A stretch of 64,000 nucleotides of DNA, from positions 1-64,000 of the forward strand of contig JAHBUQ010000004.1 of NCBI GenBank assembly GCA_019637995.1, read 5' to 3'. Below, piece after piece: positions 33,098 to 42,257 of the stretch (position 1 is the first letter of the stretch; each line of letters begins with the position of its first letter). The DNA comes from Ignavibacteriota bacterium (lineage in GTDB: Bacteria > Bacteroidota > Ignavibacteria > Kapaibacteriales > UBA2268). Under the pieces are notes generated by a model. It was given only the letters and a program-made list of their open reading frames with translations, made no database searches and was not told the origin of the DNA. Made by a program: the position numbers and the translations under genes.

Positions 33098-33550
33098 TTA
33101 ATTAAAATTCCTTTTCAAAAATCTTGCCATCGCATCAGTTAAGTCCTCGATTACATCCGGCGGCAATTCATTTTCCGGAAAGATTGGGCGTGGTGGCATA
33201 AATTTAGTACCAAAATGTAGATACTTCGCATAAAACAGATTTGTCCCCACCTCAACCCCTGTGCTGTTAGCTGTAAAATTAATAGAGCCAAAGAGCCCAG
33301 CGTCACCCCCTCGCCTTTTCAGTAAATCATCACGGCTGAGTCCGAGCTTATCACGTTGCTCGACAGTTGAAGGAGCGAGAGGCATCCAAGCCGTACCTCT
33401 GTTAAAATAAGCCCCTTGCGTATCGAAATTATCTCTGACGGCTTGCGTAAGTATTTTGCCTGCTGCATTATAAAAAGGCGACATATTAACACTATTTAAA
33501 TATCTTTCGATATCGAATTGGATGTCGTCGAGCTTAAGGGTTATATTCAT
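33098..33550 (-). CDS. Mu gpG-like virion morphogenesis protein, 150 aa
   Basis: GTAWMPLAPSTVEQR, LKRRGGDAGLFGSINF and VGTNLFYAKYLHFGT.FMPPRPIF follow the Mu G-like (phage virion morphogenesis) pattern closely. This minor protein acts late in tail or head-tail completion. It overlaps the upstream minor head protein gene by 4 bp. Confidence 0.8.
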   Translation of the reverse strand: MNITLKLDDIQFDIERYLNSVNMSPFYNAAGKILTQAVRDNFDTQGAYFNRGTAWMPLAPSTVEQRDKLGLSRDDLLKRRGGDAGLFGSINFTANSTGVEVGTNLFYAKYLHFGTKFMPPRPIFPENELPPDVIEDLTDAMARFLKRNFN

Positions 33551-34227
33551 TTAATTTTCTCACGTAATTCTTTATCAAATTTACTTAAGTCCGGAGAGTA
33601 CGGCTCGCTTGGGAGTTGGCGAAAATCTTTATGATTACGATATTTTGTAGGAATATCTTTAATATCAACAACCGACAATCCCCACCTTTTCCTTTGTGCT
33701 TCGGAGATGGCAGAATATATTGTTCTGCATCGAAAATGGCGTGGTGTATACATTTCATTTAGCAAGGGGTCATTAATTTTTAATACAATATTCTTTCCTG
33801 CGAGCCATTTGCACTGGTCAGTAGTCTTTTTGTCATTCATCACATAAGGTCTGATGTAAGGGAAATCGTCATCAGGGTCATCAATTTGTTGATAATAGCG
33901 TCCTGCATTATAGGCATTTGATATATTTTGAGTAACGACTAAATCGGCGTGCCATCCTCTTAAATCTAATTTATCTCTTAGAGTTTCTTTAAAGAGTTTG
34001 AGATTTTCACCTGATTTGATTGCTTCTGTAATTAAATCCTTTGCATCGGTCAGATGCTGAGCATTATTAATTTTTGCGATAGTGAAAGCATCTTGATTAA
34101 ATTTTTCAAAATAATCATCCCATTTTGCATCATCCTCATCAATAATGCCTAAAGATTTAAAATACTCAAGTGCTTCATCCGGCGATTTATCGAAAGCTGT
34201 TTTAAGAATATCAAGTGTAAGTTTCAT
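33547..34227 (-). CDS. Mu gpF-like minor head protein, 226 aa
   Basis: C-terminal YVMNDKKTTDQCKWLAGK and MYTPRHFRCRTIYSAIS (residues ~128-175, with the paired Cys and PxHxxCR-like motif as PRHFRCR) are diagnostic of the phage Mu F/SPP1 gp7 head morphogenesis family. Sits between portal and gpG-like genes, as in Mu. Confidence 0.85.
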   Translation of the reverse strand: MKLTLDILKTAFDKSPDEALEYFKSLGIIDEDDAKWDDYFEKFNQDAFTIAKINNAQHLTDAKDLITEAIKSGENLKLFKETLRDKLDLRGWHADLVVTQNISNAYNAGRYYQQIDDPDDDFPYIRPYVMNDKKTTDQCKWLAGKNIVLKINDPLLNEMYTPRHFRCRTIYSAISEAQRKRWGLSVVDIKDIPTKYRNHKDFRQLPSEPYSPDLSKFDKELREKIK

Positions 34228-35780
34228 AATTCGTCCTCTTGATTGAATCCATACACAGCTGAAATCAGCATAAATTTTTTAATAGTATCATTCTTATTAT
34301 CAATATCAAGTTTATCAAAAATCTCGTAAACATTTTCATTCATATCTTCGAGAGATTTATATTTTTTCAATGCAGAAGATATTTTGTCTAACGTATCAGA
34401 CTTAAGATTTTGAAATTCATCAGAGTTGAGTACATACTGCATAAAGTCATCAATGACAGAATTACTTTCTTTTGCTTCTTTTTCTGTTTGAGCAAATGCT
34501 TGATTTGCTTTTAAGCCTGTAATCTTAGATGAGTTACTGTCATTAATCGCTTTTGGCAACTGTTTTAATTGAAAAAAAGAGCGATCAATATTGAATTCGT
34601 TTTCGATATAATCCTCATTAACCTCAACGCCCACCTGCGACAGTTTAATCAATAAATCTGCCTTAGCGGAATAAACATCAAGGTCATCTTTTTCGTAAAA
34701 ACGAATTTCAGGAATATTTGTAGAATTGAAATTCAGCTCATGTTGCCACTTCAACAATTCATTGATATGATATTTCACAAACTCAGTATAAGATTCAATC
34801 CTATCAATTTTAGTATTGTTCGCCATTGTTTCATTGCCGAGCTTACCCGGCGTTGCTGCTGATGCTGATTCATGTCCGAGCAGCACTTTGTTTATTTCTG
34901 CATTAGAGAATTCGATTAAGCCCTTGTAAATTTCCGATGACGCAGTACTGCCTGCAGCGATCGGGTTTAGAGCTGTCCCTTCCGGCGAAACAATAGTTTT
35001 ATGCTGTCGCATTTCCTGTAGTTCGCTAAAGAAGTATTCGGCAAAATCTTCAGGGTCCATTTGGAATTGACTAGCCGCTTTAGCAGAGAAGGTAGCGAAC
35101 ACACCGGGACTGCCATAATCTTCTGCAAATTGAGCCCAGAAATTCAGCACAGTATTTTTTAAAAAGACATGCTTGTAGCAATTCAGAAGTAAACCTGTTC
35201 CGTAAGGATTATTGTATCCTGCGTCATAAGCAACATATTTCACTCTATAGTGATCTGGGGTAACGCCTACAAAGTCGCCGTCATTTTGCCGAATTTTTAG
35301 AATATTATCATTCGTAAAAATAATACTATTGTGCGGCAAGTCTTTCACTTGCTCGAGTATATATTTACCATTGTCATATTTCCAAATCGTATTGAGAGCT
35401 TGAAAGCCGTAAAACACAGCGTAAAGAATTTTTTTAATCAATTCATCTTTCATCAGATTTTCGATAGTGACATAAGCGAGTTTAATCTCGTTATCATCAG
35501 CATCATTTTTCACTATTTCCCATTCGAGCGAGCCGACCCCTTCCAAGATTGAATTGACAGCACCTCTGACTGTAGAGTCCGCCATAGCTTCAGCGAATAT
35601 TTTAAATCCTTTGTCACGAATGAGCTGGCTTGGATTTGGCAGTATGTTAAGAAAAGCAGTATGAAAATCTTGATAAATATCAAGTCCTTCAGTCAAGGGC
35701 GATGTTTTTTTCATCGCCATGGCTTTAAAGATTTGGAAAAACCTTTTCATTGCCACGGAATTATCTTTGATAGTTTTCAT
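34224..35780 (-). CDS. Portal protein, Mu gp29/DUF935-like, 518 aa
   Basis: Features of the DUF935 portal family: MADSTVRGAVNSILEGVGSLEWEI as blocks near residue 70-90, FWAQFAEDYGSPGVF near 212, and LLGHESASAATPGKLGN near 295. Forms the ring at the capsid vertex through which DNA is packaged. Fourth in the leftward order, directly after terminase. The C-terminal ~120 residues are charged and variable. Confidence 0.88.
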   Translation of the reverse strand: MKTIKDNSVAMKRFFQIFKAMAMKKTSPLTEGLDIYQDFHTAFLNILPNPSQLIRDKGFKIFAEAMADSTVRGAVNSILEGVGSLEWEIVKNDADDNEIKLAYVTIENLMKDELIKKILYAVFYGFQALNTIWKYDNGKYILEQVKDLPHNSIIFTNDNILKIRQNDGDFVGVTPDHYRVKYVAYDAGYNNPYGTGLLLNCYKHVFLKNTVLNFWAQFAEDYGSPGVFATFSAKAASQFQMDPEDFAEYFFSELQEMRQHKTIVSPEGTALNPIAAGSTASSEIYKGLIEFSNAEINKVLLGHESASAATPGKLGNETMANNTKIDRIESYTEFVKYHINELLKWQHELNFNSTNIPEIRFYEKDDLDVYSAKADLLIKLSQVGVEVNEDYIENEFNIDRSFFQLKQLPKAINDSNSSKITGLKANQAFAQTEKEAKESNSVIDDFMQYVLNSDEFQNLKSDTLDKISSALKKYKSLEDMNENVYEIFDKLDIDNKNDTIKKFMLISAVYGFNQEDEL

Positions 35781-35786
35781 TATAAT

Positions 35787-37034
35787 TTAAAGTCCTAAAG
35801 TGAATAATTGATTTTTCGTATTTAATTTACTAATTCTGCTTTTGCCTGGAAAAGCGTCTTTATTTTTTGCCTTCATAATTTTAGTATGCTCGTTAATCCA
35901 GATTTTTGAACCGTGTGTAAACACCGCATATCTGAAAGCGTCGCATGCATGGTCCATAAACTTTACCGGTTCATCTAATATTTTGCCGTTCCTGTCTTCC
36001 TTCCATTTGTAAGATTTGAGTTCTTTGATAAGATTATAAGATTGTTTTGTAACATTTAGATTGAAACGTTTACAAAAATCTATACCTGTTTTAACAGATT
36101 TGTCAGCAGGGTAAATATTAAATCCTGCTCTGTAAATCTCTTCAATTCGGGCAGGCTCGGCAGCGTCAGCATATATGTATTCAAATTTAATACCCGCATC
36201 TTTTAATTCAGTAATTAAATCGTTATTTGTCAGCCCTGCTTCATAAACTTCTTCATGAAGATAAATATCTTTACCAACTTTATTAATTTTTACCAGTGCT
36301 GTTTGATTGTTGTACCCAAAGTCAAGACCGTAAATACTCTCTCCCCCTGCCATTGAATCAACGATATTGACATTTGGATATATCAGATTAATCGCTTTTG
36401 CTATTTCACCTAATCCGTAAATCTGCCAATAGTTGTTATCCTCACCTTTCAGCCTTTCAATTTCTTCAATCTGCTCAGAAGAGAGGTAGTCGTAGTTATC
36501 AAGATAATTAGATTTTATGAATCTGCAGTCATCACGTGTCAGCACGTGGTCATAAATCCAGTGATATTCGTCAGATGGATTATAATCGATAAATATTTTG
36601 CCTGTAGTACGCATGAGGAGCTGTATCCATTCCTCGTAATTTAGGAAATTTGCTTCATTAATAAATAAATCTTTTCTTGAAGTTCCTCTGAGTTTGTCCG
36701 CGTTATCAGTGCTGAAGAACTCTATATAAGAATTATCATTTTGCGTATAAACCATATCGGATTGATTAAACTTGCGGCGGTCATATTGATTAATCCCTTG
36801 CAATATATTCTCAAAATCTCTTTTTACGCCTCTTTTGATGTGCGGCAAAGTCTTTGAAACCACGCTGATACTCTGTTTTTCGGTCGCAGTCAGCATAAGA
36901 GTTGTTAAAATTTGCATGATTGAGTATGTTTTACCGGACCGTGTACCACCTTGATTGCATATAATTTTAACATTCGGGTCATTATATGCGAGCCAATTAG
37001 CGTAATATACAGGCGAAACCTTAAGCTCAGTCAT
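35787..37034 (-). CDS. Terminase large subunit, 415 aa
   Basis: ATPase domain with Walker A GGTRSGKT (29-36) and Walker B-like DLFINEANF (~127). The nuclease domain has YGLDFGYNNQTALV (~230), YADAAEPARIEEI (~287) and DHACDAFRYAV (~363), matching the three Asp clusters of PBSX/Xtm-type terminases. Packages DNA with the small subunit just upstream (8-bp overlap). Confidence 0.93.
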   Translation of the reverse strand: MTELKVSPVYYANWLAYNDPNVKIICNQGGTRSGKTYSIMQILTTLMLTATEKQSISVVSKTLPHIKRGVKRDFENILQGINQYDRRKFNQSDMVYTQNDNSYIEFFSTDNADKLRGTSRKDLFINEANFLNYEEWIQLLMRTTGKIFIDYNPSDEYHWIYDHVLTRDDCRFIKSNYLDNYDYLSSEQIEEIERLKGEDNNYWQIYGLGEIAKAINLIYPNVNIVDSMAGGESIYGLDFGYNNQTALVKINKVGKDIYLHEEVYEAGLTNNDLITELKDAGIKFEYIYADAAEPARIEEIYRAGFNIYPADKSVKTGIDFCKRFNLNVTKQSYNLIKELKSYKWKEDRNGKILDEPVKFMDHACDAFRYAVFTHGSKIWINEHTKIMKAKNKDAFPGKSRISKLNTKNQLFTLGL

Positions 37035-37659
37035 TATTAGTTGCTTCTAATGATTGTAACAAATTGCTTTTAGAGCCTACTACGGTGATATTGATTGACG
37101 GCAGGATAGTATTGCCGTTTGTAGTATGGTCAATCTGATGTTTGTCGCTCATTCCGTGTGTTTTTCGACCCAGCTCTGATGCAGCGGACAGAATTCCTGC
37201 AGATTTTTGAATCATTTCAAATAATTTTGAGGCTGGCAAAAGGTCGAGGTCGTTAAAATCTTCGGGATTCTCTTTATATTTAAGCAGGAAAATCTCTGCA
37301 GGTTTTGCGAGTACATCAATATAGTTCTCTGCGAGTTTAGCATGTTTTCTTGCGAGGTCGCGGGCGCTCTCTTCCATAGCGTGTCTGAATACCTCATCAA
37401 TATGATATTTGTATGCAGCGACTCTATCTTGCCATTTCCATATAGACATCCAGTTTTGTACCCGCGTAAATATTTGCTTTGGTCTTATGCCCGGGAGAAC
37501 TAAAAGTTTGGCTGTTTCGGCAGCATTCCGTTTAGGACCTAAATCCCTGTAAATTTGAAAAGCCTCAAAAGCTTCAATCGGCTCGTTAGGCTGTTTTTCA
37601 TAAATCGGCTCAGTTAGTGTTTTATAGTATTTCGCTTTTTCATTTGTAATGTTTGCCAC
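37027..37659 (-). CDS. Terminase small subunit-like protein, 210 aa
   Basis: Starts with GTG. IYRDLGPKRNAAETAKLL and WMSIWKWQDRVAAYKYHID match the N-terminal HTH of a common small terminase type, followed by a coiled coil (residues ~85-160). First gene of the leftward head operon. The 26-bp tandem repeats upstream could be its DNA-recognition (pac/cos-like) site. Confidence 0.75.
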   Translation of the reverse strand: MANITNEKAKYYKTLTEPIYEKQPNEPIEAFEAFQIYRDLGPKRNAAETAKLLVLPGIRPKQIFTRVQNWMSIWKWQDRVAAYKYHIDEVFRHAMEESARDLARKHAKLAENYIDVLAKPAEIFLLKYKENPEDFNDLDLLPASKLFEMIQKSAGILSAASELGRKTHGMSDKHQIDHTTNGNTILPSINITVVGSKSNLLQSLEATNND

Positions 37660-37708
37660 AATAAACTCATTAATGATTAATAAAATAAAAGCAAAAATGA
37701 GAAAAACC

Positions 37709-37786
37709 TGTGCAGTTTTGCTATGTAAATCTGCTGTGCAGTTTTGCTATGTAAATCTGCTGTGCAAAAATGTAATGTAAAATTGC
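37709..37786. repeat. Three tandem 26-bp repeats in divergent head promoter region
   Basis: 37709-37734 and 37735-37760 are identical (start TGTGCAGTTTTGC, end AAATCTGC); 37761-37786 is a diverged third copy (TGTGCAAAAATG...), followed by a partial one. It lies between the leftward terminase and rightward protease operons. Candidate activator sites or a terminase recognition site. Confidence 0.75.
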
Positions 37787-37855
37787 ACAGTAAAATTGCA
37801 CATTCCTTTGTTTTTTTTGCATTAGTTATTTTGACATAATGAAGATTTAAAAAAA

Positions 37856-39007
37856 ATGATAATTGATATATTTGGTGTAATCGGAGATGCTTGGAGCGAC
37901 AATCCAATCACTGATGAAAGTATTCGCAGGCAGCTAAAAGATAAAGCAGAAGGCGAGGAATTGATTGTTTATATCAATAGTCCCGGTGGATCTGTGACGC
38001 AAGGGCTTGCAATATATGCACTTTTAAAAGAGCATAAACCGGAGGTTCGGATAATCGGGGAAGCATCATCTATGGCGACTGTCTTAGCCTGTGCCGGTTC
38101 TAAGGTTATGATGGCAGACTCAGCCGTGATGCTCTTTCACAAACCTTGGTCTTTTACGTGGGGAAATGAAGACGAAATCGAAAAAACTACAAAGAACCTG
38201 AAGACCTTAAAAGAATCAATGATTAAAATCTATCAAAACCGAACCGGTAAAACTGCTGAAGAGATAGAGGACATATTAGCTACAGATGTATATCAAAATG
38301 CAGAGCAATGCAAAGAATGGGGATTTGTAGATGAGGTTTATAAGCCCGGTGAAGAAGATTTAGTTAAGGCGAGCTTATCTAACAAAATCATGGCGCATCA
38401 AAAAATTAGATTTTACAGTTTGAATAATAATTATTTTAATAACAATCGAAAGGACGATTCGATGGATTTACAAGCAAAATATGACGCTTTAAATGCGGAG
38501 CATGCTAAATTGCAGGCTACAAGTGAAGCGGCTGTTAATGACAATACCAAGCTTAAGGCAGAAGTAGCGAAATTGACAGATGAATTTAAAGCTTTGTCGG
38601 GTGACAAAGTGAAGATAGAGCAGGAACTTGAATCTGCTCGCAAAGAACTCCAGGCGGCAGCTGCTAAGGATGTCGAGACTGAAGTAGAATTATTTTTAGC
38701 AAAGATTCAAGATAGGATTTTAGCTAAAGACCGCGATGAATTAAAAGCCGAGTTGCTTACTTTGCGTAAGCTCGAAGGCAATGAGAATGCCGTTGTCAAT
38801 GGCAAATCTCTTTATGCACGCAAACGTGAAGAGCTTGAAGCTCGCCCTTCTCTTAGTTCTATCACGCAGCCTTTGCCTGCCGCTCAAGGTAAACAAGAAG
38901 GCGAGAGTGAAAGACAAACGCTAGCTCGCAGAGTGCAGGAGCTAATGGCTTCAGACAAGGTGGATTTAAACACTGCTTATAATAAAGTTATGGAGGAATC
39001 AAACTAA
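37856..39007 (+). CDS. ClpP-type head maturation protease fused to scaffold, 383 aa
   Basis: Residues 1-165 form a ClpP/S14 protease: INSPGGSV (~40), nucleophile Ser72 in GEASSMA, His95 in LFHKPW, and an Asp in ATDVYQNA (~143). The C-terminal half (200-383) is a coiled coil (AKYDALNAEHAKLQATSEAA) rich in Ala/Lys/Glu, the internal scaffold. This fusion is the usual self-processing protease-scaffold. Its stop overlaps the capsid gene. Confidence 0.88.
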   Translation: MIIDIFGVIGDAWSDNPITDESIRRQLKDKAEGEELIVYINSPGGSVTQGLAIYALLKEHKPEVRIIGEASSMATVLACAGSKVMMADSAVMLFHKPWSFTWGNEDEIEKTTKNLKTLKESMIKIYQNRTGKTAEEIEDILATDVYQNAEQCKEWGFVDEVYKPGEEDLVKASLSNKIMAHQKIRFYSLNNNYFNNNRKDDSMDLQAKYDALNAEHAKLQATSEAAVNDNTKLKAEVAKLTDEFKALSGDKVKIEQELESARKELQAAAAKDVETEVELFLAKIQDRILAKDRDELKAELLTLRKLEGNENAVVNGKSLYARKREELEARPSLSSITQPLPAAQGKQEGESERQTLARRVQELMASDKVDLNTAYNKVMEESN

Positions 39008-39966
39008 TGGACAAAAGATTAGAATCACTTAGAGCGTCGCAAGATCCACTCTTGACTATGTTCGCTCAAAAAATCGACACGGCATCATTCGTAAGCAATT
39101 TGATATTGCCGGAAGTGCAAGTCGAAGAGATGACAGGCAAAATCCCTGTGTTCGGCAAAGAGCATATGAGAATTCATGACTCTGAACGTCCGACCAAAGC
39201 TCCAATTAAGACTATGCCTTTGGATGACTGGACTACGAAAGACTACGGACTTTCAATGTATGCTCTTGAAGCACAGATTGATGTACTTGAAAGTGCTGCC
39301 GCAAAAAAAGTAACTGATTTAGAAAAATATTCAGTAGAGCAATTGAGGCATTCCCTCGAATTACAAAAAGAGAAAGCAGCAGTTGACTTGTTATCTCTTG
39401 AAGCGACCTACAGTGCTGACCATTATGTTGGTTTGACTAATGATGACTATTTTAATAACAACGACTCTGACCCTATCTCTACAATCTTAGATTCTATGGA
39501 GACTGTCAGGGGTAAGGTTAATCGTTTACCAAATGCGATTGTGATTGGTCATGAAGCATTCGCTGCATTGCAGTCGCACCCAAAAATATTGTCGAGAATT
39601 CAATATACGCAGACCGGTATAGTGACAGAAGAATTGCTTTCTGCAATCCTTTCAACTAAGAGCAATCCTGTAACTGTCCGTGTAGGCACGGGATTATATG
39701 ACAATAATGGCGTGATGACAGATCTTTGGGGTAAACGAGTTATCATGGCTTACAACAAATCGCTTGCTCCGAACGGCATGAGCAAATATGACAATTCTTT
39801 CGGCAAGTCATTGGTCGCAAAAGGATACCCGCTTGCAGCGAAATATCCTGGTGCTCAGCCTGTGATTGACAATGTTGCAGTTATGCACATGTATCAGCAA
39901 TTAATTACTAACAAAGATGCAGGCTTCTGTCTATATAATGTAGTAGGCACAGTTAGCGAAGGGTAA
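39007..39966 (+). CDS. Major capsid protein, 319 aa
   Basis: Follows the protease/scaffold directly. The pattern VSNLILPEVQVEEMTGKIPVFG, FTMY/LSMYALEAQID, LELQKEKAAVDLL and PNAIVIGHEAFAALQSHPKI...VRVGTGLYD is typical of major capsid proteins of the E217/Mu-like type. Assigned from order and pattern; no close family name is certain. Confidence 0.82.
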   Translation: MDKRLESLRASQDPLLTMFAQKIDTASFVSNLILPEVQVEEMTGKIPVFGKEHMRIHDSERPTKAPIKTMPLDDWTTKDYGLSMYALEAQIDVLESAAAKKVTDLEKYSVEQLRHSLELQKEKAAVDLLSLEATYSADHYVGLTNDDYFNNNDSDPISTILDSMETVRGKVNRLPNAIVIGHEAFAALQSHPKILSRIQYTQTGIVTEELLSAILSTKSNPVTVRVGTGLYDNNGVMTDLWGKRVIMAYNKSLAPNGMSKYDNSFGKSLVAKGYPLAAKYPGAQPVIDNVAVMHMYQQLITNKDAGFCLYNVVGTVSEG

Positions 39967-39971
39967 AAGTC

Positions 39972-40265
39972 ATGATATTAAAAGTTAAAGTTAAAGTAAC
40001 AAAAGGCATGATAAAGCATAAGGGTCGCAAGTATCAAATTGGCGATACTCTTATACTTTCAATCTCTGATTTTGATGCGTTGCGTGGCAGCGTAGATAAA
40101 CTTGAGATAATCAGGTCTGAAGTTGATTTGACAGAATTAGCAATTAAACATGCAAAAAGCAATAAAGGACCTACTTTAGCAGAAGTCATGGCAGCGACTG
40201 AGGAAGAATTGAAACAAGATATCATTAAAACAAATAATAAAAATAGGAGAATAAAGAATGTCTAA
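39972..40265 (+). CDS. Small head-region protein, 97 aa
   Basis: Basic N-terminus with an SH3-like short beta segment (VTKGMIKHKGRKYQIGDTLILS), resembling small head-region proteins found after capsid genes. It overlaps the next start by 8 bp. Confidence 0.55.
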   Translation: MILKVKVKVTKGMIKHKGRKYQIGDTLILSISDFDALRGSVDKLEIIRSEVDLTELAIKHAKSNKGPTLAEVMAATEEELKQDIIKTNNKNRRIKNV

Positions 40266-40614
40266 TCCAACTTATAGCCCGCTTGCACGCAGAGCAGTTC
40301 AACTTGCTGCTGATGTGGCAGCAGGTAAAGCTATAAAGCATAACGGTGCAGTGGCAGGCGATGGTGAGCTTGCTTTGGGTGTAACCGAGCATGCTTATAA
40401 TAATGGCGATAATGGTAGTGTTGTCATAGCAGGGACTGTGCTGATGAAAATAAAGCAACAGTTAGCTGCCGGTACGCTACTTAAAGCCGACTCAATCGGT
40501 GATGCGATTGGCGGCGTGCAGTCAGGTGATTTCACCATTGGTGAACTCCTGGGCAGCTGTGGCACGAATGATTGGAGTGAAGTTCTGATTAATAAATTCC
40601 AGAAGGTTGATTAA
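40258..40614 (+). CDS. Putative head decoration protein (DUF2190-like), 118 aa
   Basis: AARRAVQLAADVAAGKAIKHNGAVAGDGELALGVTEHAY as separate blocks, low complexity and Gly/Ala-rich, with features of DUF2190-type capsid-associated proteins. Overlaps the connector gene by 1 bp. Moderate assignment. Confidence 0.6.
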   Translation: MSNPTYSPLARRAVQLAADVAAGKAIKHNGAVAGDGELALGVTEHAYNNGDNGSVVIAGTVLMKIKQQLAAGTLLKADSIGDAIGGVQSGDFTIGELLGSCGTNDWSEVLINKFQKVD

Positions 40615-41084
40615 TGTCAAGTAGCATAGATTATAATTATATCATACAGCGAATTCCTGAAGAAACAATTTCAGCCTTAATGACTGACTCAGTATTTTCA
40701 GATATTGACGAGGAGGTGATCCAAGAATTTATTTCAGATGCTGATGCTATTGTTGATAATGCTATGTCTTTACGTTACATTTACCCTTACGAATTTACAG
40801 ATGAGATACTTGGTGAAAAGGCTTTTAAGATGCTCCGGCGATGGAAATTTGCATTAGTCAGACAAATGATGTATGCTCGCAAATACGATGACGAGGAAAT
40901 GAAAGAAATTAATCGGCAACATAAAGATGTAATGACTAAGCTTGAAAGACTTCAAAAAGGCGAAATCGAAGTCGCCGGACTCGCCATGAAGCATTATTCA
41001 CCTAAAAATTTGATTTTCAGTAAAAAGAATGAACAGGTGTTTACAAACGACAGGTTGACTGCTTATGATAATCGAACAGCGTGA
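40614..41084 (+). CDS. Head-tail connector (Mu gp36/DUF1320-like), 156 aa
   Basis: DEEVIQEFISDADAIVDNAMSLRYIYPY and FKMLRRWKFALVRQMMYAR are the helical pattern of DUF1320/Mu gp36 adaptors. Followed, as in Mu, by a gp37-like gene that overlaps it by 20 bp. Confidence 0.75.
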   Translation: MSSSIDYNYIIQRIPEETISALMTDSVFSDIDEEVIQEFISDADAIVDNAMSLRYIYPYEFTDEILGEKAFKMLRRWKFALVRQMMYARKYDDEEMKEINRQHKDVMTKLERLQKGEIEVAGLAMKHYSPKNLIFSKKNEQVFTNDRLTAYDNRTA

Positions 41085-41487
41085 GGCAATTAGAGATAGA
41101 CTTGCAGCCGCATTTGACGCAGCGGACTTAAAGCCCTTTATAGCAATCACAGGATTTCCTGAAAATAAAGAGAGCATGGAGAACTTACAAATGGCTGCAA
41201 AGCCCCACAAAGGCGGCGCCGTGTTTGTGACTTGGACAGCTGAGCGCCCCGGTTATCGCTCGGGACAGATATATCCTGCATTTGTAGATGTTTATACGAT
41301 ATTTCTATTTTCGGACAACAAAAAGAGCGATGATGATATAATCAAAGCTTATGAGATTGCACGAAATGCTTTACAGTCGAAATATTTTTTGTATTACGGC
41401 GAGATGTCACCGGTTAAAACAGCCCAGACCGGACTCTACATGGCAGCTTTGCAGGTGGGCTTACAAGCAATATATCAAGGAAATTAA
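41065..41487 (+). CDS. Mu gp37/DUF1834-like protein, 140 aa
   Basis: IIEQREAIRDRLAAAF, GGAVFVTWTAERPG and a YPAFVDVYTIFLFSDNKKSDDD segment fit the Mu gp37 (DUF1834) tail completion family. Position after the gp36-like connector supports this. Confidence 0.7.
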   Translation: MIIEQREAIRDRLAAAFDAADLKPFIAITGFPENKESMENLQMAAKPHKGGAVFVTWTAERPGYRSGQIYPAFVDVYTIFLFSDNKKSDDDIIKAYEIARNALQSKYFLYYGEMSPVKTAQTGLYMAALQVGLQAIYQGN

Positions 41488-41835
41488 ATGACATTTGACA
41501 ATGGCACATGGTGGCTTGTAGCAGGGATAGGCGGAGTGATGGTGCTTTCATTAGGATTTCTGCTCACTTTGACAATCAATACTTTGATAGTTAAGCCTGG
41601 ACGTGAGTTCAGGGATGCAGTATCATCTTTTAATGCCGCCATATCTGACTTTAAAACATTTATTGAAGTTCAAAAAGTGCATAATGTTGAGCAGGACAAA
41701 GACACCCTCGACATTTATACAGAGCTTGACAAGCATGATACAAGGATAACTAAGGTTGAAAATTACAGTCGTGACCAGCGACACGAAATTAACGCTATTA
41801 AGCAGATATTAGATTATAAACAGGAAAAATACTAA
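41488..41835 (+). CDS. Small membrane protein, possible holin, 115 aa
   Basis: One strong N-terminal transmembrane helix (WWLVAGIGGVMVLSLGFLLTLTINTLI), then a coiled-coil tail. Placed just before a two-helix membrane protein, endolysin and spanin, so it is a holin or anti-holin candidate. Confidence 0.5.
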   Translation: MTFDNGTWWLVAGIGGVMVLSLGFLLTLTINTLIVKPGREFRDAVSSFNAAISDFKTFIEVQKVHNVEQDKDTLDIYTELDKHDTRITKVENYSRDQRHEINAIKQILDYKQEKY

Positions 41836-42257
41836 TGAATTTTATACCCGAAGAAGAAGTGCCGATGACACTTCCGCAGAAAATTTACGATTTCATAGCA
41901 AGGAATATCACGCTGCTATTAGTAATCGTAGCCGGATTAATCTTTTTGAAATTTGAAATTGCTTACATTTACACACTCGCAAAAGCTGTTGTAGCGTGGG
42001 CTGTTGTAATATCTCTTGCAGGGTTTGGTTTATTTGCATATACTAAAATCAACTTCCTTGAAACCTTTATCCGTGGCAAAAACAAGCGTACAGATACTAA
42101 TAATGAATATTTATTTACAGCTCTGGTGATGTCAGCAATGATTTTAGGCTCAGCATATGTAGTAGGACAGATATTTAACTCTTATGCTGCAATTGAAGTA
42201 AGTAGAAGCATCACAGCAGAAGAATTGCAATTCTTACAGGAGAGATTAGGTCAGTGA
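41835..42257 (+). CDS. Multi-pass membrane protein, probable holin, 140 aa
   Basis: Three hydrophobic segments (ITLLLVIVAGLIFLKFEIAYIY at ~21, AVVAWAVVISLAGFGLFAYT at ~51, LVMSAMILGSAYVVGQIF at ~94) in a short protein directly before the endolysin (4-bp overlap). This fits a class I-like holin that would release or activate the lysis enzyme. Confidence 0.55.
   Translation: MNFIPEEEVPMTLPQKIYDFIARNITLLLVIVAGLIFLKFEIAYIYTLAKAVVAWAVVISLAGFGLFAYTKINFLETFIRGKNKRTDTNNEYLFTALVMSAMILGSAYVVGQIFNSYAAIEVSRSITAEELQFLQERLGQ

Noticed and set aside
33098..41487. Transposable Mu-like phage
   Set aside because: Head proteins are Mu-like, but integration is by a tyrosine recombinase into a tRNA with att repeats, and terminase genes are present; no transposase A/B pair was found.
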